The translations under genes were made by a program, and so were the position numbers. Source: Casuarina equisetifolia (Eukaryota; Streptophyta; Magnoliopsida; Fagales; Casuarinaceae). Taken from it: a stretch of 64,000 nt of DNA. The notes beneath the pieces were generated by a model. It was not told the origin of the DNA, made no database searches, and saw only the letters and a list, made by a program, of their open reading frames with translations. The number at the start of each line of letters is the position of its first letter. Position 1 is the first letter of the stretch. Location of the stretch: the NCBI GenBank assembly GCA_028551475.1, contig CM052357.1, positions 9,719,931-9,783,930 on the forward strand, written 5' to 3'. Below, in pieces: positions 48,746 through 59,521 of the stretch.

Positions 48746-50854
48746 TTATTTTATGTAACTATTTTAATCTCTTACGAGCATAAGATATAGGGTCTTGTGA
48801 CTAAGAAGCGCGCGTGAGCGATAAGGGATAATGTTGAGATGATGGTTTGGTTAGACGTACAAAAGAAAGTGATAAAGATGCTTTGGATTCAAGATTTTGT
48901 ATGCTTTTTTTTTTTTTAAGTTGCTATTTTCATTGCTTATTAGTTGGGTTGGGGGGGACATTCGGTAGGTGACACTGTAGCAACTTATGGTCTCTAATGA
49001 TTAGTAAACACTAGTGCTTTGCCACCATAATTGCCGCTAACTTTTGGTGGCCGAGGAATCCCAGGTGGTGTCAAACTTTGTTACGGCGGAAGGCGGCCGG
49101 GGTTCCGGCGCTGTAGGGCCGAAATCATTTGGCTGCAAAATTTACGGATTTTCTTTAGTCCAACTTGTGGGTTACATTTTCTTCAGCTAGTTTTAGTAGA
49201 ATTTGACGAATTGGGCATGGAATTGGACTTGGACGGACGTAACTTCCTGGGTGTTTTACTTTTTCCTAAAAGTAATGATGGGGTTTAACAAGAACGCTTT
49301 ATCTGCTGGAGATGCCAGTTGGTCCTCGCCGTGTTGAGCAGAGGCACATGGTGGGGTATAATGACTCCATTTCGAAGCAGCGATTTGTAGGTCCACACGC
49401 ATGCACCAGCGAATATCCCCGTTCTCAAGGCGTGACCAGTTTTTGCATTGAGTTTTCAGCGTTGCGAGGACTCTTCTACCATCTTCTGGACCTTCCACCG
49501 GACGCATGCATGGGAAGCTGAAATTCAAGCATTCATTGAAGGGCGCAAAATTGTAGCGAAGACCTCAAAAGTTTGTGGTTTTGCGTCGTACGAGGCCTGG
49601 GGACATCTGGAGACCTTCTCTTCTTCGGACTGGCTTTTCATTCAGAAATTTAAAGTAGCAAAAGCTAGGATCTATCTGTCTTTTGCTTTTCGTATGCAAA
49701 GATAAAAAAGATTGTCGTTGTGGGTTGAGAACCCTACATACAATGGACATGCTGTTGACGAAGAATGTTAGTTCGATACACTGAACTGAACGAAGGCGAT
49801 ATCTGGTTCAAGTTTTAAATCATTTGCAAGATGGTGACTACACGATTGGTGCTCAGTAGCATCTTATCAGTTTTCCGATGCCATTCTCCAGCTTGGCATA
49901 GTCTAATTTCTTGGCCTCCCAACTAACGATGAGGTTGAACCATATTGGGAAAGTTGGAGGGCTGAGCAAGTTTTATAATATTTATGACGGGAATATGAAA
50001 GCCAACCAGTTGCAACGTGGTCGGCTAGTGGAAGACATTAAAGGTGGTGGTTGGAATGAAAAGGTCACTTCAGCACAAGCTGACACTAGGGTTGGTGATG
50101 GAATTTGCACTCTCGTGACTCGTCTCGTATGGTGGATAACCTTCTTCCAACAGCAGCTTCGTATCCAAAAATGATATTTATGGAACTTGGGTACCAATGA
50201 AGAGTTGATTATGGAAAATATATTTCAAGTTAATTTCAATTATGATGACTTTAAAAGCCCTGAAAATAGTTATATTGAACAAAGTGAACCTTTGTTTCAC
50301 CTTTTTAGGATATTGGGCCTGTTTGACCGTAAATTGATTCTGTCCGACAGTGACACAAGACAACTAGGGCAATTTTGGCCCATTGATGTCCAAAATAATG
50401 CATCAGAAAAGGTAGCCAAAAGCACGTGCAACTGTGGTTGGCATTCTTTCTTCGTGGTCCGCCCCGAGGGGACGACATTGGGTTGTTGCACCAAATTGTC
50501 CTTAGAAACAACCAAGGCTTTTGTCGTCTTTGCCGAAACAGAGAAGCAGCAACAGCGTAGTCGCTGAAACAAAATATCATACTAAGAGAAGCTAATGTCC
50601 TCGCTGTTAAGTTTCTTCTGATTGAAAGTTCTTAAGATATAATTCATTATCAGGTACTATTTATCTTAGTAATTATAAGTACTTAATATATATCTTCTTA
50701 TTTTCTATACTTTATCTTATGATTACGGGTAACAACTTAATAGAATCCAAGGTAACAATAGTGGTGTGATAATTACAAATACAAGGAATCTGTGGATGCA
50801 ACATTAAGGGTTTTGATATCTATGAAGAATTGCCTAAGTCTTGGATTTGCACAA
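48746..50854. other. Unassigned region with unrecognised open frames
   Basis: The longest open frame is 50187-50567 (+, 126 codons, starting MGTNEELIMENIF); a shorter one lies at 49312-49521 (+). Neither shows a recognised motif, and frames on the opposite strand overlap both. GC content is higher than the surroundings at 49030-49130 and 49310-49640, so a relic of a gene or transposon is possible. I cannot assign a function. Confidence 0.35.
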
Positions 50855-51005
50855 TACCTCGTAATTAGGCTACATTGATTTACGGTTGTCAAATTTAGTC
50901 AGTCCCATTGGCATCTATTCGGCAGCGAATTTAGGGGGCATCTCGGGCTTTTGATCAAAGCCGTTCTTGAACATTCCAAAACAATAGGGAAAAACGAAAA
51001 AGTAT
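50855..51005. repeat. Direct repeat of about 150 bp, left copy (flanks cassette D)
   Basis: Nearly identical to 54553-54695: both share AATACCTCGTAATTAGGCTA, CCCATTGGCATCTATTCGGC and CTTTTGATCAAAGCCGTTCT. The pair brackets cassette D. Confidence 0.85.
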
Positions 51006-51099
51006 CACATTAGCAAAAACGCAAGTTATTCTTATTTATTCACTTAAATTTGAAGAAGAAGAAAATTTATGTTTTCACCTACTTTTCTCTTTGATGTTG

Positions 51100-51211
51100 A
51101 CTTCTTTTTGCACGTCTCACCTTGATGAGCCAGTTAACACATGACATGCATAAAAAATTAGAAGATGATTTTGAAGATGGATCATTAGATTGGGATCATG
51201 TTGTAATGTAA
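51100..51211 (+). pseudogene. ABCC1/2-type terminal exon relic
   Basis: Reads LEDDFEDGSLDWDHVVM followed by TAA at 51209-51211, a better-kept copy of the last ABCC codons than the one at 33030-33115. No other ABCC exon precedes it here. Confidence 0.75.
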
Positions 51212-52883
51212 AAACAATGATAACAACTTCATATTTACAATATGTTGCTAATTTCGTAAGGAGGAATCGACAATATGCAAAACAATGTTATATATGATTC
51301 TTGTAGAACCTGTCCTTTAGGTACTTATTGATTCTTAAGCTAGTTGTGTTTGTATTCTAATAATACATTATCCTCAATATTTGAATGTGGCTTTAAGTTT
51401 TTTATGTTAAGATAATAAATGATTGTTTGGAAATTGTAATTACCTTTTTATTTAGTGTGGTAAAAATATTATATCGAACTTTGTATTTATGAATTGTCAA
51501 TATTTATATTCTTAGTAATAATAACATGATTTAAAGAAAACTAGAAATTTAGTTATCATTTTCTAAGAGAAAATGTTAGAAAAGAGAAAAAGATTCAAAT
51601 GGAAATCTAGAAAATAAAAGTAAAGTGTTTCCTTAATAAGAACATTAAAGTAAGTGGCTGTGGAGTTAAGGTCAATAACTCAATAGTAAGACTATTAATG
51701 AAAAATCTTAAGATCCTAGATCATAAATGGTTTTTATGCTTTATTGGAAAAATTAATATTATATCATTTTATTTTTTATCTAAATCTAGTTTTGGTTCAT
51801 TATTTCTGACTTTTTTTTCTTCAATTTTTTGGTTTGCGAAAAAATGCAAAAGAAACAACAATGACAGCCTGAATTACTTATGATATACTTATTAAGAAAG
51901 AAATTAGAATTTGAAAAGATTCCAAACCTGATCAAAACTTGATTTTTTTTATAATTCATAGTTGGGAAATTCTTTTTGTCAATTTTACAAGAATAAATTA
52001 TTGAGTGAAATTGTTATGAAGTGTGTTGTGCTCTAAATGAAATATACATTGAAAATATTTATTTCACAAAAACACATCGTATTATTATATTATTTATATT
52101 ATTAATTTTTTGTATGGTTTGAGTTCTTAACTTGTGAAAAATAAAATTAAAAAAGAAAGAAAGAAAGAGTGGTAATGTAACATTTGTTAACAAAAAACAA
52201 AGATGAACATGAAATTAATTGTTTAAATATTTTTTGATTTAATGAATGGTTATATGGCCTTCTTTATCTTTATCATAGTAATGATATGAATATTTTCTAT
52301 TGATAAAAAAAGATAATTAAATGGCTATTTCTATTTTACTCCTTATGTCATTAGTTAAGTTTAATAAAATATTATAAACTTCTATTGACGAAGCTCAGCA
52401 TCGCATTCATGGGACGCGGTTCCGCCACGTGGCATGTAGAGGGCTGATTTAGGACAAACCCATCGTGGAAGCAACCGCGTTGCCATCGTCTTTTATTTCG
52501 AATTTCCGGACCGTTGGGTTAGATAGTGATCATCTCGATCTTTTCCCAAACGGCACTCTCTCTGTGTCTCTGATCTCTCTCACTCGCTCTCTCTCGATCT
52601 CTCCGGCTCTCGTTGCAAAAGAATAATCTTTCTCTTTCTCGGTTCCGCCTGCGTGTTGCTCTTTTTGGCTCTCGATTGCTCTTTACTGCTTGCCTACCCG
52701 ACTCTGGAGAATCGGCCGTTCTTCGTCTCAGGTACTTTTGATTTTTGATCTGCCAATTTATCCCCAAATCGTGAGAATCGGCCGTTCTTCGTCTCAGGTA
52801 CGATTGATTCTTTGATCTGCCAATTTTTTAGGGTTTTATTTCGTATTTTCCTGAATTCATTTAGGGTTTTAATTTCTTAAATC
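51212..52883 (+). promoter_or_regulatory. Spacer, promoter and leader of family copy D
   Basis: 51212-52380 matches the ABCC-downstream spacer (33120-34080) and the upstream regions of copies A and C. The shared promoter block follows, with the G-box GCCACGTGGC at 52424-52433 and the CT-rich leader at about 52555-52605. Duplicated CAG|GTAC donor-like sites (GT at 52732 and 52798) and an acceptor-like TTTAG at about 52860-52864 suggest a short leader intron before the ATG at 52884. Confidence 0.55.
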
Positions 52884-53522
52884 ATGAAAGACATAATTGG
52901 ACTGAGTAAGGTAACTTGGGATGCTAATGAAATTGAGGTCTGTGAAATCTTACTTGAATTTGCTGCTTTAGTCTCTGAATCAGAATCTACTTACAATGGC
53001 TCTGAAGTTGATCGGGCGATCAAGAGAAAGCGATCGCGTACTGTCAAGAGCTCTGCTGATCAGAGTGATGTGTCTAACAATTTGCTTCAAACTGCTACTA
53101 CTACTGCACCCTCTATGCCAGAACCTGAAAATACTTGTTTCAGGGGGGATTGGGGTATGAAAAAAAACAGATCAAAGCCATCTCCCCTATTTGTCAAAGA
53201 TAAGGCAGTGGCTCCTGCAACCAGTTTCACTAGATCCGAGGAAAGTAGGAAAAGAAAAAGGGAATCAGCAGATACTGTAGAGGCTTTCAACTTAGGGCTT
53301 AAGGTAAGGAAACAAGATAGCATAAGGAGCCCATTTGGGATTCTTGATCAGAATGATAGTTTTCCTTTCTGGGGTCCTAAGTTGGATATGGGGGTGGCAC
53401 ACGACCTTGATCTGTATAGGGCCAAGAAATCTAGCAGTGGTTGTAAATCAAGGGTGTTTAAGATCTGCAGGGCCAAAACTTCAATCAATGGCTATAAACC
53501 TAGATATATTGTACCTATATGA
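52884..53522 (+). CDS. Unknown small basic protein, copy D (intact, 212 aa)
   Basis: Same length and frame as copy C, with no stop or frameshift. Differences are scattered amino-acid changes and no net length change. Both tryptophan-basic motifs are altered at conserved places: the first reads VDRAIKRKRSR (Trp to Arg) and the second GDWGMKKNRSK (Val to Gly). The RKRKRES cluster, the FNLGLKVRKQD stretch and the C-terminal SGCKSRVFKICRAKTSINGY are kept. The function is unknown; a nuclear, DNA- or protein-binding role is only a guess from the basic composition. It is followed by an ABCC TMD2 exon relic, as in copies A-C. Confidence 0.6.
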   Translation: MKDIIGLSKVTWDANEIEVCEILLEFAALVSESESTYNGSEVDRAIKRKRSRTVKSSADQSDVSNNLLQTATTTAPSMPEPENTCFRGDWGMKKNRSKPSPLFVKDKAVAPATSFTRSEESRKRKRESADTVEAFNLGLKVRKQDSIRSPFGILDQNDSFPFWGPKLDMGVAHDLDLYRAKKSSSGCKSRVFKICRAKTSINGYKPRYIVPI

Positions 53523-53599
53523 GATTATCATGAATAAAATTGTTCATTTCTAACTTTTTGTTCTGTCTTCATTTACTGTTCTTTCTATTTTTTTTTTTT

Positions 53600-54032
53600 A
53601 ATTCAAATTACAACCTTGCAAGTTTAAGATTCATTATGGTTTCAACAATTGTGGCGCTTGCAAATTACTATTGGTTGATCGTTTCAAGTCTTCATGCTGC
53701 CAAAAGATTGCATGATTCCATGTTACAATCTGTTCAAAGGGCACCCATGATATTTTGCCACACTAATCCAACAAGATGGATAATGAACAGGTTTGCAAAG
53801 GATCTAGGTGATATAGTTCGTGATGTTGCCACCTTTATGGGATATGTTCTTGGGCCAAGTGTGGCAGCTTCTTTTAACTTTTGTTCCGATTGGCACCATA
53901 ATTGTCTTTTGCACTTTCACTTTATCCCCCTTTCTGCTGAAACTTGATGTTTGTTAAGTTCTGATATGCATAAACGGACAAAAGACATACTTGGTCCTTA
54001 TTTGTGAACATTAATTTTTAAATAATTCTTTC
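53600..54032 (+). pseudogene. ABCC1/2-type TMD2 exon, copy D
   Basis: Reads [27 protein letters not shown] and [11 protein letters not shown] with the same NPTRW change and the same downstream frameshift as copies B and C. The homology stops where SCAB-derived DNA begins at 54033. Confidence 0.82.
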
Positions 54033-54450
54033 CTGATTGTACTTACATTTGAAAAAACTCAGTAGGTTAACTTCTATACTTGATCATCCGGTCCCCAAGC
54101 ATCACCTGTTATTGAAAGTTTCCGGACATCAAACCCTTTATAAATCATAAAATATAGCATACTTGCGAAACTAATTCTCCCTAAGAAACCCACGGAGCCT
54201 TTACAAACTGGGGGATACATCCAGAAGGGACAAAAGTTAGAGGGCTAAGTGTGAAGATCTTCTGATGTTCAGAACAAACGGTAACATAAGCTGGAAGCAG
54301 AATCCTATTGGATAGGACTTGTGGGGTAGAAAGGGGTGTGGGATGTCTTGGGCACTTAAATATTTTCTTACTGAATCTCGCAACATCAATGAAAAAGGAG
54401 TAAAAATAAGTGGAAAATGAGAGTAAACTTTCATATCCCAACACCTAAAA
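54033..54450 (-). pseudogene. SCAB exon 12 and intron 11 fragment, copy D
   Basis: Collinear with about 34622-34990 of SCAB, including the last exon sequence (CTTGATCATCCGGTCC, with one base lost next to it) and intron 11. It lacks exon 11 and everything upstream. Confidence 0.8.
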
Positions 54451-55102
54451 ATTAACAATTTTATATTAATTTACCTTTAAATGCTTTGTTGGCGGAGAAG
54501 TATATACCCCTGGCAAAACGGTGCAAAGACGTAAATGCTAAAGATAGTTGAACAATACCTCGTAATTAGGCTACACTGATTTATGGTTGTCAAATTTAGT
54601 CCGTCCCATTGGCATCTATTCGGCAGTGAATTTGGGGGGCATCTTGGGCTTTTGATCAAAGCCGTTCTTGAACATTCCAAAACAATAGGGAAAAATGATA
54701 AATATCACATGAGCAAAAACACATAAGTTTCTGGAAATTTCATTTTCATAACCCATCACCTCATAATCAGCAGTTTTATCTTCATTTTTGGTTGTGAGGA
54801 ATATTGAGAATATGATAAATTAGACAATGAAAATGACTTAATGTCTAGTCAAAATCAGAGATAAAATTATAAATTTGAGACCGGTCTGGAATTTCATGCC
54901 AAGAAATGCTTGTAAAAAAAATAACCAGAACAAAATAAGCTAAAATGAAAGAGTTGAAAAATAAGTAAAAATTGGAGTAAACTTTTGTATCTTAACACTT
55001 AAGAATCAATGATTTTATTTTATTTATGATTAAACGTTTTTATAGGTGCGGAAGTACATGCGTTTTGCAAAATGATGCAAAGAAGTAAATACCGAAGATA
55101 GA
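54390..55102. repeat. Diverged direct repeat, 54390-54550 and 54945-55102
   Basis: Both units share GAGTAAAAATAAG-like, AACTTT(C/T)(A/G)TATC and GATGCAAAGA/GGTGCAAAGA blocks in the same order. Part of the unit also appears at 29935-29993. They are non-coding. Confidence 0.6.
54553..54695. repeat. Direct repeat of about 145 bp, right copy (flanks cassette D)
   Basis: Partner of 50855-51005. It begins immediately after the repeat unit that ends the SCAB-derived part of cassette D. Confidence 0.85.
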
Positions 55103-55636
55103 AGGATTCGCATGGAACCTGTGATAAGGCCATATTGAAAGCTCTTACGGGCCGAGCAATTTATTTTATGGCCGTCCAATTCAGCAGTTCCCCTTAGTAT
55201 TTGTTCTCTGAATATGGGACGTTTATCTGGGCTTTGGAGATTTAATCTGGTGGCAACGAATCCCTGCGTGGGGTCAGGCTAGATCTGATGGTGTGAGGCT
55301 GACATTACGCACGTAAAACATAGAGAAGAAAATCTCCAAACAACAATGAGTGAAATTTTTGTCTTTTCCCTATCTCTAATGGAACTTGAATTTGTATGGT
55401 CACTACATCTATTCTTAGCAAGAAAAGACAAGGTGCATAAGAATGCCTTGGCTCAAACTTTTAAGGAAAATAAATCTATTTGATTTCATCTACAATTAAT
55501 CTCAATTAGGAAAATAAATTTTGAACATTATAAATGAAAAAGACCTCTAACTCAAATAAGCTTTAACTACACCTCTACAATTTGACACAAGGTAAAAATA
55601 AATATGAAGGCACATGCAAAGACAAAGGTAAAGAAG

Positions 55637-55740
55637 GATCTTTGGCTTAGCGGTGTTCTCTAAGCTAAATCCTAGCAATTCCACTAGTTGGGTTCAAGTC
55701 TCCTCACCTCCCAAGTGCGTGTATAAAAAAAAAAAAAGAG
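55637..55740 (+). mobile_element. tRNA-derived SINE-like element
   Basis: A box-A-like TGGCTTAGCGGTG (55643-55655) and a box-B-like GGTTCAAGTCT (55691-55701), spaced as in a tRNA, are followed by about 25 bases and a long A-run (about 55724-55737). This is the layout of a plant SINE. A clear target duplication was not seen. A decayed tRNA gene is the alternative, but the A-tail favours a SINE. Confidence 0.6.
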
Positions 55741-58700
55741 AAAAAGAAAAGAGGCGAAGGCAAATCTAGAGACAAAAATTTTTCTTACTTCATTCAATGA
55801 TCAAAATAAACCTAGACTTTTTTTTTTTTTGAATCATTGAATAAAATTTGGTACTTCAATTTTGTTAGAGGGGTTCAATTTTATCAGATATACTTAAACC
55901 CCAACACAAGCAAGCGTCGCTACCCAACAGATCCGGGGCATATTGTCAACCTAGTAGTGTGGTTGAATCTTAAACAAAAAATCTTCTATTTGGAGTACTT
56001 CTATCGTTACAGAATGTGTGGTAACTCTCCACGACATGATGACCAAGGAATTTCACCATAGGTGTGAGCATCAAATTGATTTACTGATTAAAATCTTAAT
56101 CATTTCACTTCAAAAATAGATGAATAGCGGCGCAATTACATCATTCCTAAGATAGACAAAAACATCCTAATCCAACCACGACCCATGAATTTCCCTCATG
56201 AACTGCAGTCCCATGGGACTAAAAGAAAAAAGCTACAAATAACTGGAACAAGAACTAAAAGTTGGAGAAAGTCGATGCATTCAACATAAACCCCTCAATT
56301 AATAAAAACGAAAAGGGAAAAACCGAAGAGGACAATGATTTGCTTTGCATGGTACTTTTTTCTTTCTTTATAAAGAGAAAAGGAGATCGTATAACACAAT
56401 ATTTGGTCTGTATTACACAACGCTAAAAGGCAATGGGACATTGATTTTGATACACGGGACTTGCACTCTAATTAAAGTATGTGAACGATAGCAGCCAAGT
56501 ATGCCTTTAACAAATATATCAAAAAGGGTCGAAAAAAAAGGCAAAACAATTGATTTGACCACTTCTTTGAACCCCTTTTCTTTTTCTTTCCTTTTTCTTT
56601 CTTCAGAGCCGAGCCAGGACTGCAAAAGTGTTGCATAAAACCTATGCGTAAATCACTTGTGGAGACACAAGAAGCCGTCTAATTTGTTAGCATTCTTCCT
56701 AGACCCAGTCTACATTTTGTGAGTAGTCGCTATTGACCATATTCAACATCAACAAAGACAACCCTGTTGTCTCCTTCGAAGAAAGTATTGTTTGGAACTG
56801 GCAACACAGCCTGTTTTTCTTCGTCGTTTTTCGATCTTTGGTGGCCAAATGGTAGAAAAATATGGAGATGCTTTAACTCCAACGCAAGCAAGCGTCACTT
56901 CCCAACAGATCCGAGGGCATATGTCAACCACATTGTGGGGTTGAATCTTAACCAGGGTTTAACAAATTAAGTTTTGTTTTTTTTTTTAAAAAAAAGAAAT
57001 CCTTCCTAGATATTGGCTGGCAGCAGGACGGCAGGTCACATGTCGACAGACAGATTCTCATGTGACAAGCTACGGCTACTCAGACCTGTCGTGTCTCTTT
57101 CCTCGTTCCCGCACATGTCATCCCACGCGCCTTCGTAGATTTTGCCGATGAAAAAGACCAATCAATCAAATAATATGCTTTACGCTGATATTTATTTCAA
57201 CGCAGTAAAATATCTAAAGCAAATTATCTCGTGAATTCACGAGATTATCCTCCCCTGATAAATGCTGGGGCCCGCGTTTGTCTTGCGGAATGACCTCTGT
57301 GCCCATCCCTCGTTCGAGTTGATTAGTCAAAATGACATGATTAATTTCAGACGCTACTTTCACGATCTTGATGCTAACATGGGTTAATCATAATATCTTC
57401 GAGATTTGAATCAGACGCTACTTTCACGATCGATGATGATCATTTAGGTGTGTGACATTTATTTTATGACTTGTACCTCACATTAAGCAACTTAGAAGCG
57501 ATAGTGCCACGGTAACCGATGGGACGGTGGTGGGGTTTCAAAAGGTTTGCGATGGACAAATTAACCTTCTTGGCAATTGAATGATCATCGTGATGATGTC
57601 CAAGCAAGAGTTGAAAACATGGGTCAACGTTAGATTTTCCCTTTTGGTCAACCGCGATTGGCAAACATAAAGCCTCCTCGTAATGACCCTCTTGCCCATT
57701 CTGTAGGCTTGAGGAAAAAAAAAATGGCAAAGGGGGAGGAACCGTAGGAATGCTTCTTGAGAAGCCTAAGGATGATTAAAGTATCAACTTCCTTCATTAT
57801 TTTTTTTATTAAAGGTGGATGTTGTCTCATGTCATAAGTTTGATGATGAGTTTTTGACCTTATAAATGATGAAATTTTTTTTACCTAAAGTATCAAGGTT
57901 TTGTAATAGACCATTATACTTTAATATGATATTTAAATCATGAATTGACCTCTATTTTGTAATTCTTCAAATCTTAAAATTTGGTTTTTTGTTAACATAT
58001 AATGCTTGTGTTAACATATATGTGAAAAAGTGTTAAAAGTGAGTATTGTTTCATATTGAAAATGTGAAAATGAGTTATTAATATTATAAGTAATGAAATT
58101 TTAAAATAAGCCATCACACTTTAATGTATTTCATTTAATACCTATTGTTTGTAATTTATAACAAAGATTTTTTTGAGGGGGTTTTCAATAAAAGCTCAAG
58201 CATATAAGTCCAATTTTGTTTGTAATGTAAATAAACTTGAGTTTATTACTAACTTAGATCACATGTTTAATCTGGATTTTATTTATTTTTTAAATGAGTT
58301 TGAGTTTTTCAGTTATTGGTTTCTAATATTTATAATCTTTTAGCACAAAATTGAGTGATTTATAAATTACAATTACAACTACTAGTAATAACAAGTGTTT
58401 GAAAGGATAATTTATATTGAAAGCTTACAAGGTTAAAAAGAAAACAAGAAAACTATACATAAATGGAAACCTAGCAAATGCACCCTTACATACAATGAGA
58501 TCGACTATACATAAATGGAAAAAGTGGGGTCATGAATAAAAAACTATTCATTCTTTACATGTAAATAGTACGTCATTAATTCTTTGGTCTCCCAGTCTTC
58601 CTACGGATCACCTAACTTTGCATAACTTTCATGGCTTCTTGACTTTCTCTTTTGTCTTTCTATGCAGAACTTTGTTGTACTTTTTTTATGAGCATTTATA

Positions 58701-59400
58701 AGTCTTATCAACCAACCGTCCTCTCTCTTTCAGTTATTTATAGAATAATCATAACATTTATCATTTTTTTATGATGTGTCTGGTCTTAGTTAGCACGAAA
58801 TTAAGAGTACCCTCGTACCCGCGTTGTTCTAATATGTGTATATTTAATTTTTCTCCTTTAAGAGTGTTCATGAACATGGTGTAGTTTTATAGGATAATAA
58901 TTCTTAAAAAAATATTTCTAAAGAAAAATCACCATGTATATTGGGAAAATGAAGTATTTTTGGAATGATAAATTTTTTAATTTTCTTCCATATAGCAATA
59001 TCTCTTAAATCTTATAATACTTCTGTGGATATTTGACTATTTTCTGATTGCTGGAAAGGAGTTTATCAACAAGATTGGAAAAGATAAATATATTTCTTTG
59101 AAGTAGCTGACACAGGAAAAACTAGAAAAAAGTCCACCTGCGAGTCCAGCCACTCATCTGTGAGTCGGCAGTTCTTTAAATTATGTACCTCAGATCCGGG
59201 TAGAAGGATATTCTAGTCATTTCGTTTAAGGGCGTCTTTGTCCTACGCGTTCAACCGCAATCAAACTTTTAAAATTCACTGCCTCGGCTAAATCACCGAA
59301 TAAATCCCATCCCGACCGTCCATTCGATCCATCTAACGGCGTCTGCCGGCCCCAACTAATAAAGGAGGGAACCGAAAAAGGCCGTCAGATTTCACTCCCT
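55741..59400. other. Intergenic region before the tubulin gene
   Basis: No gene recognised. A roughly 95-bp direct repeat lies at 55884-55980 and 56868-56960 (shared GCAAGCGTC, CCCAACAGATCCG and GTTGAATCTTAA). The rest is AT-rich, with long A or T runs. The minus-strand frames at 57464-57830 are broken and unrecognised. Confidence 0.55.
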
Positions 59401-59421
59401 GGTCTTGCATTCTCTCTCACT

Positions 59422-59428
59422 TATATAA
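59422..59428 (+). promoter_or_regulatory. TATA box of the beta-tubulin gene
   Basis: TATATAA in a pyrimidine-rich context, about 95 bp before a leader-intron donor. It is well placed for a transcription start near 59455. Confidence 0.6.
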
Positions 59429-59521
59429 TCCTCCGTAGGGTATTCTCCATCCAGTTCTCTCAAGCCACATTTTCCATTTCTCACTCTCTCTGACTTCTGC
59501 TGATATCAGAACTCTCTGCAG

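Noticed and set aside
49256..49528. Minus-strand 90-codon frame
   Set aside because: It overlaps a plus-strand frame of similar length, and neither shows recognisable motifs; not reported as a gene.
8645..54450. Helitron capture as the cause of the gene-fragment shuffling
   Set aside because: I looked for a shared CTRR end with a hairpin and a common TC start at the cassette borders and did not see them; the junctions differ from copy to copy.
57464..57830. Possible reverse-transcriptase-like minus-strand fragment
   Set aside because: A faint resemblance to a retroelement polyprotein (EVD..I..L) without catalytic motifs; the frames are broken and short.
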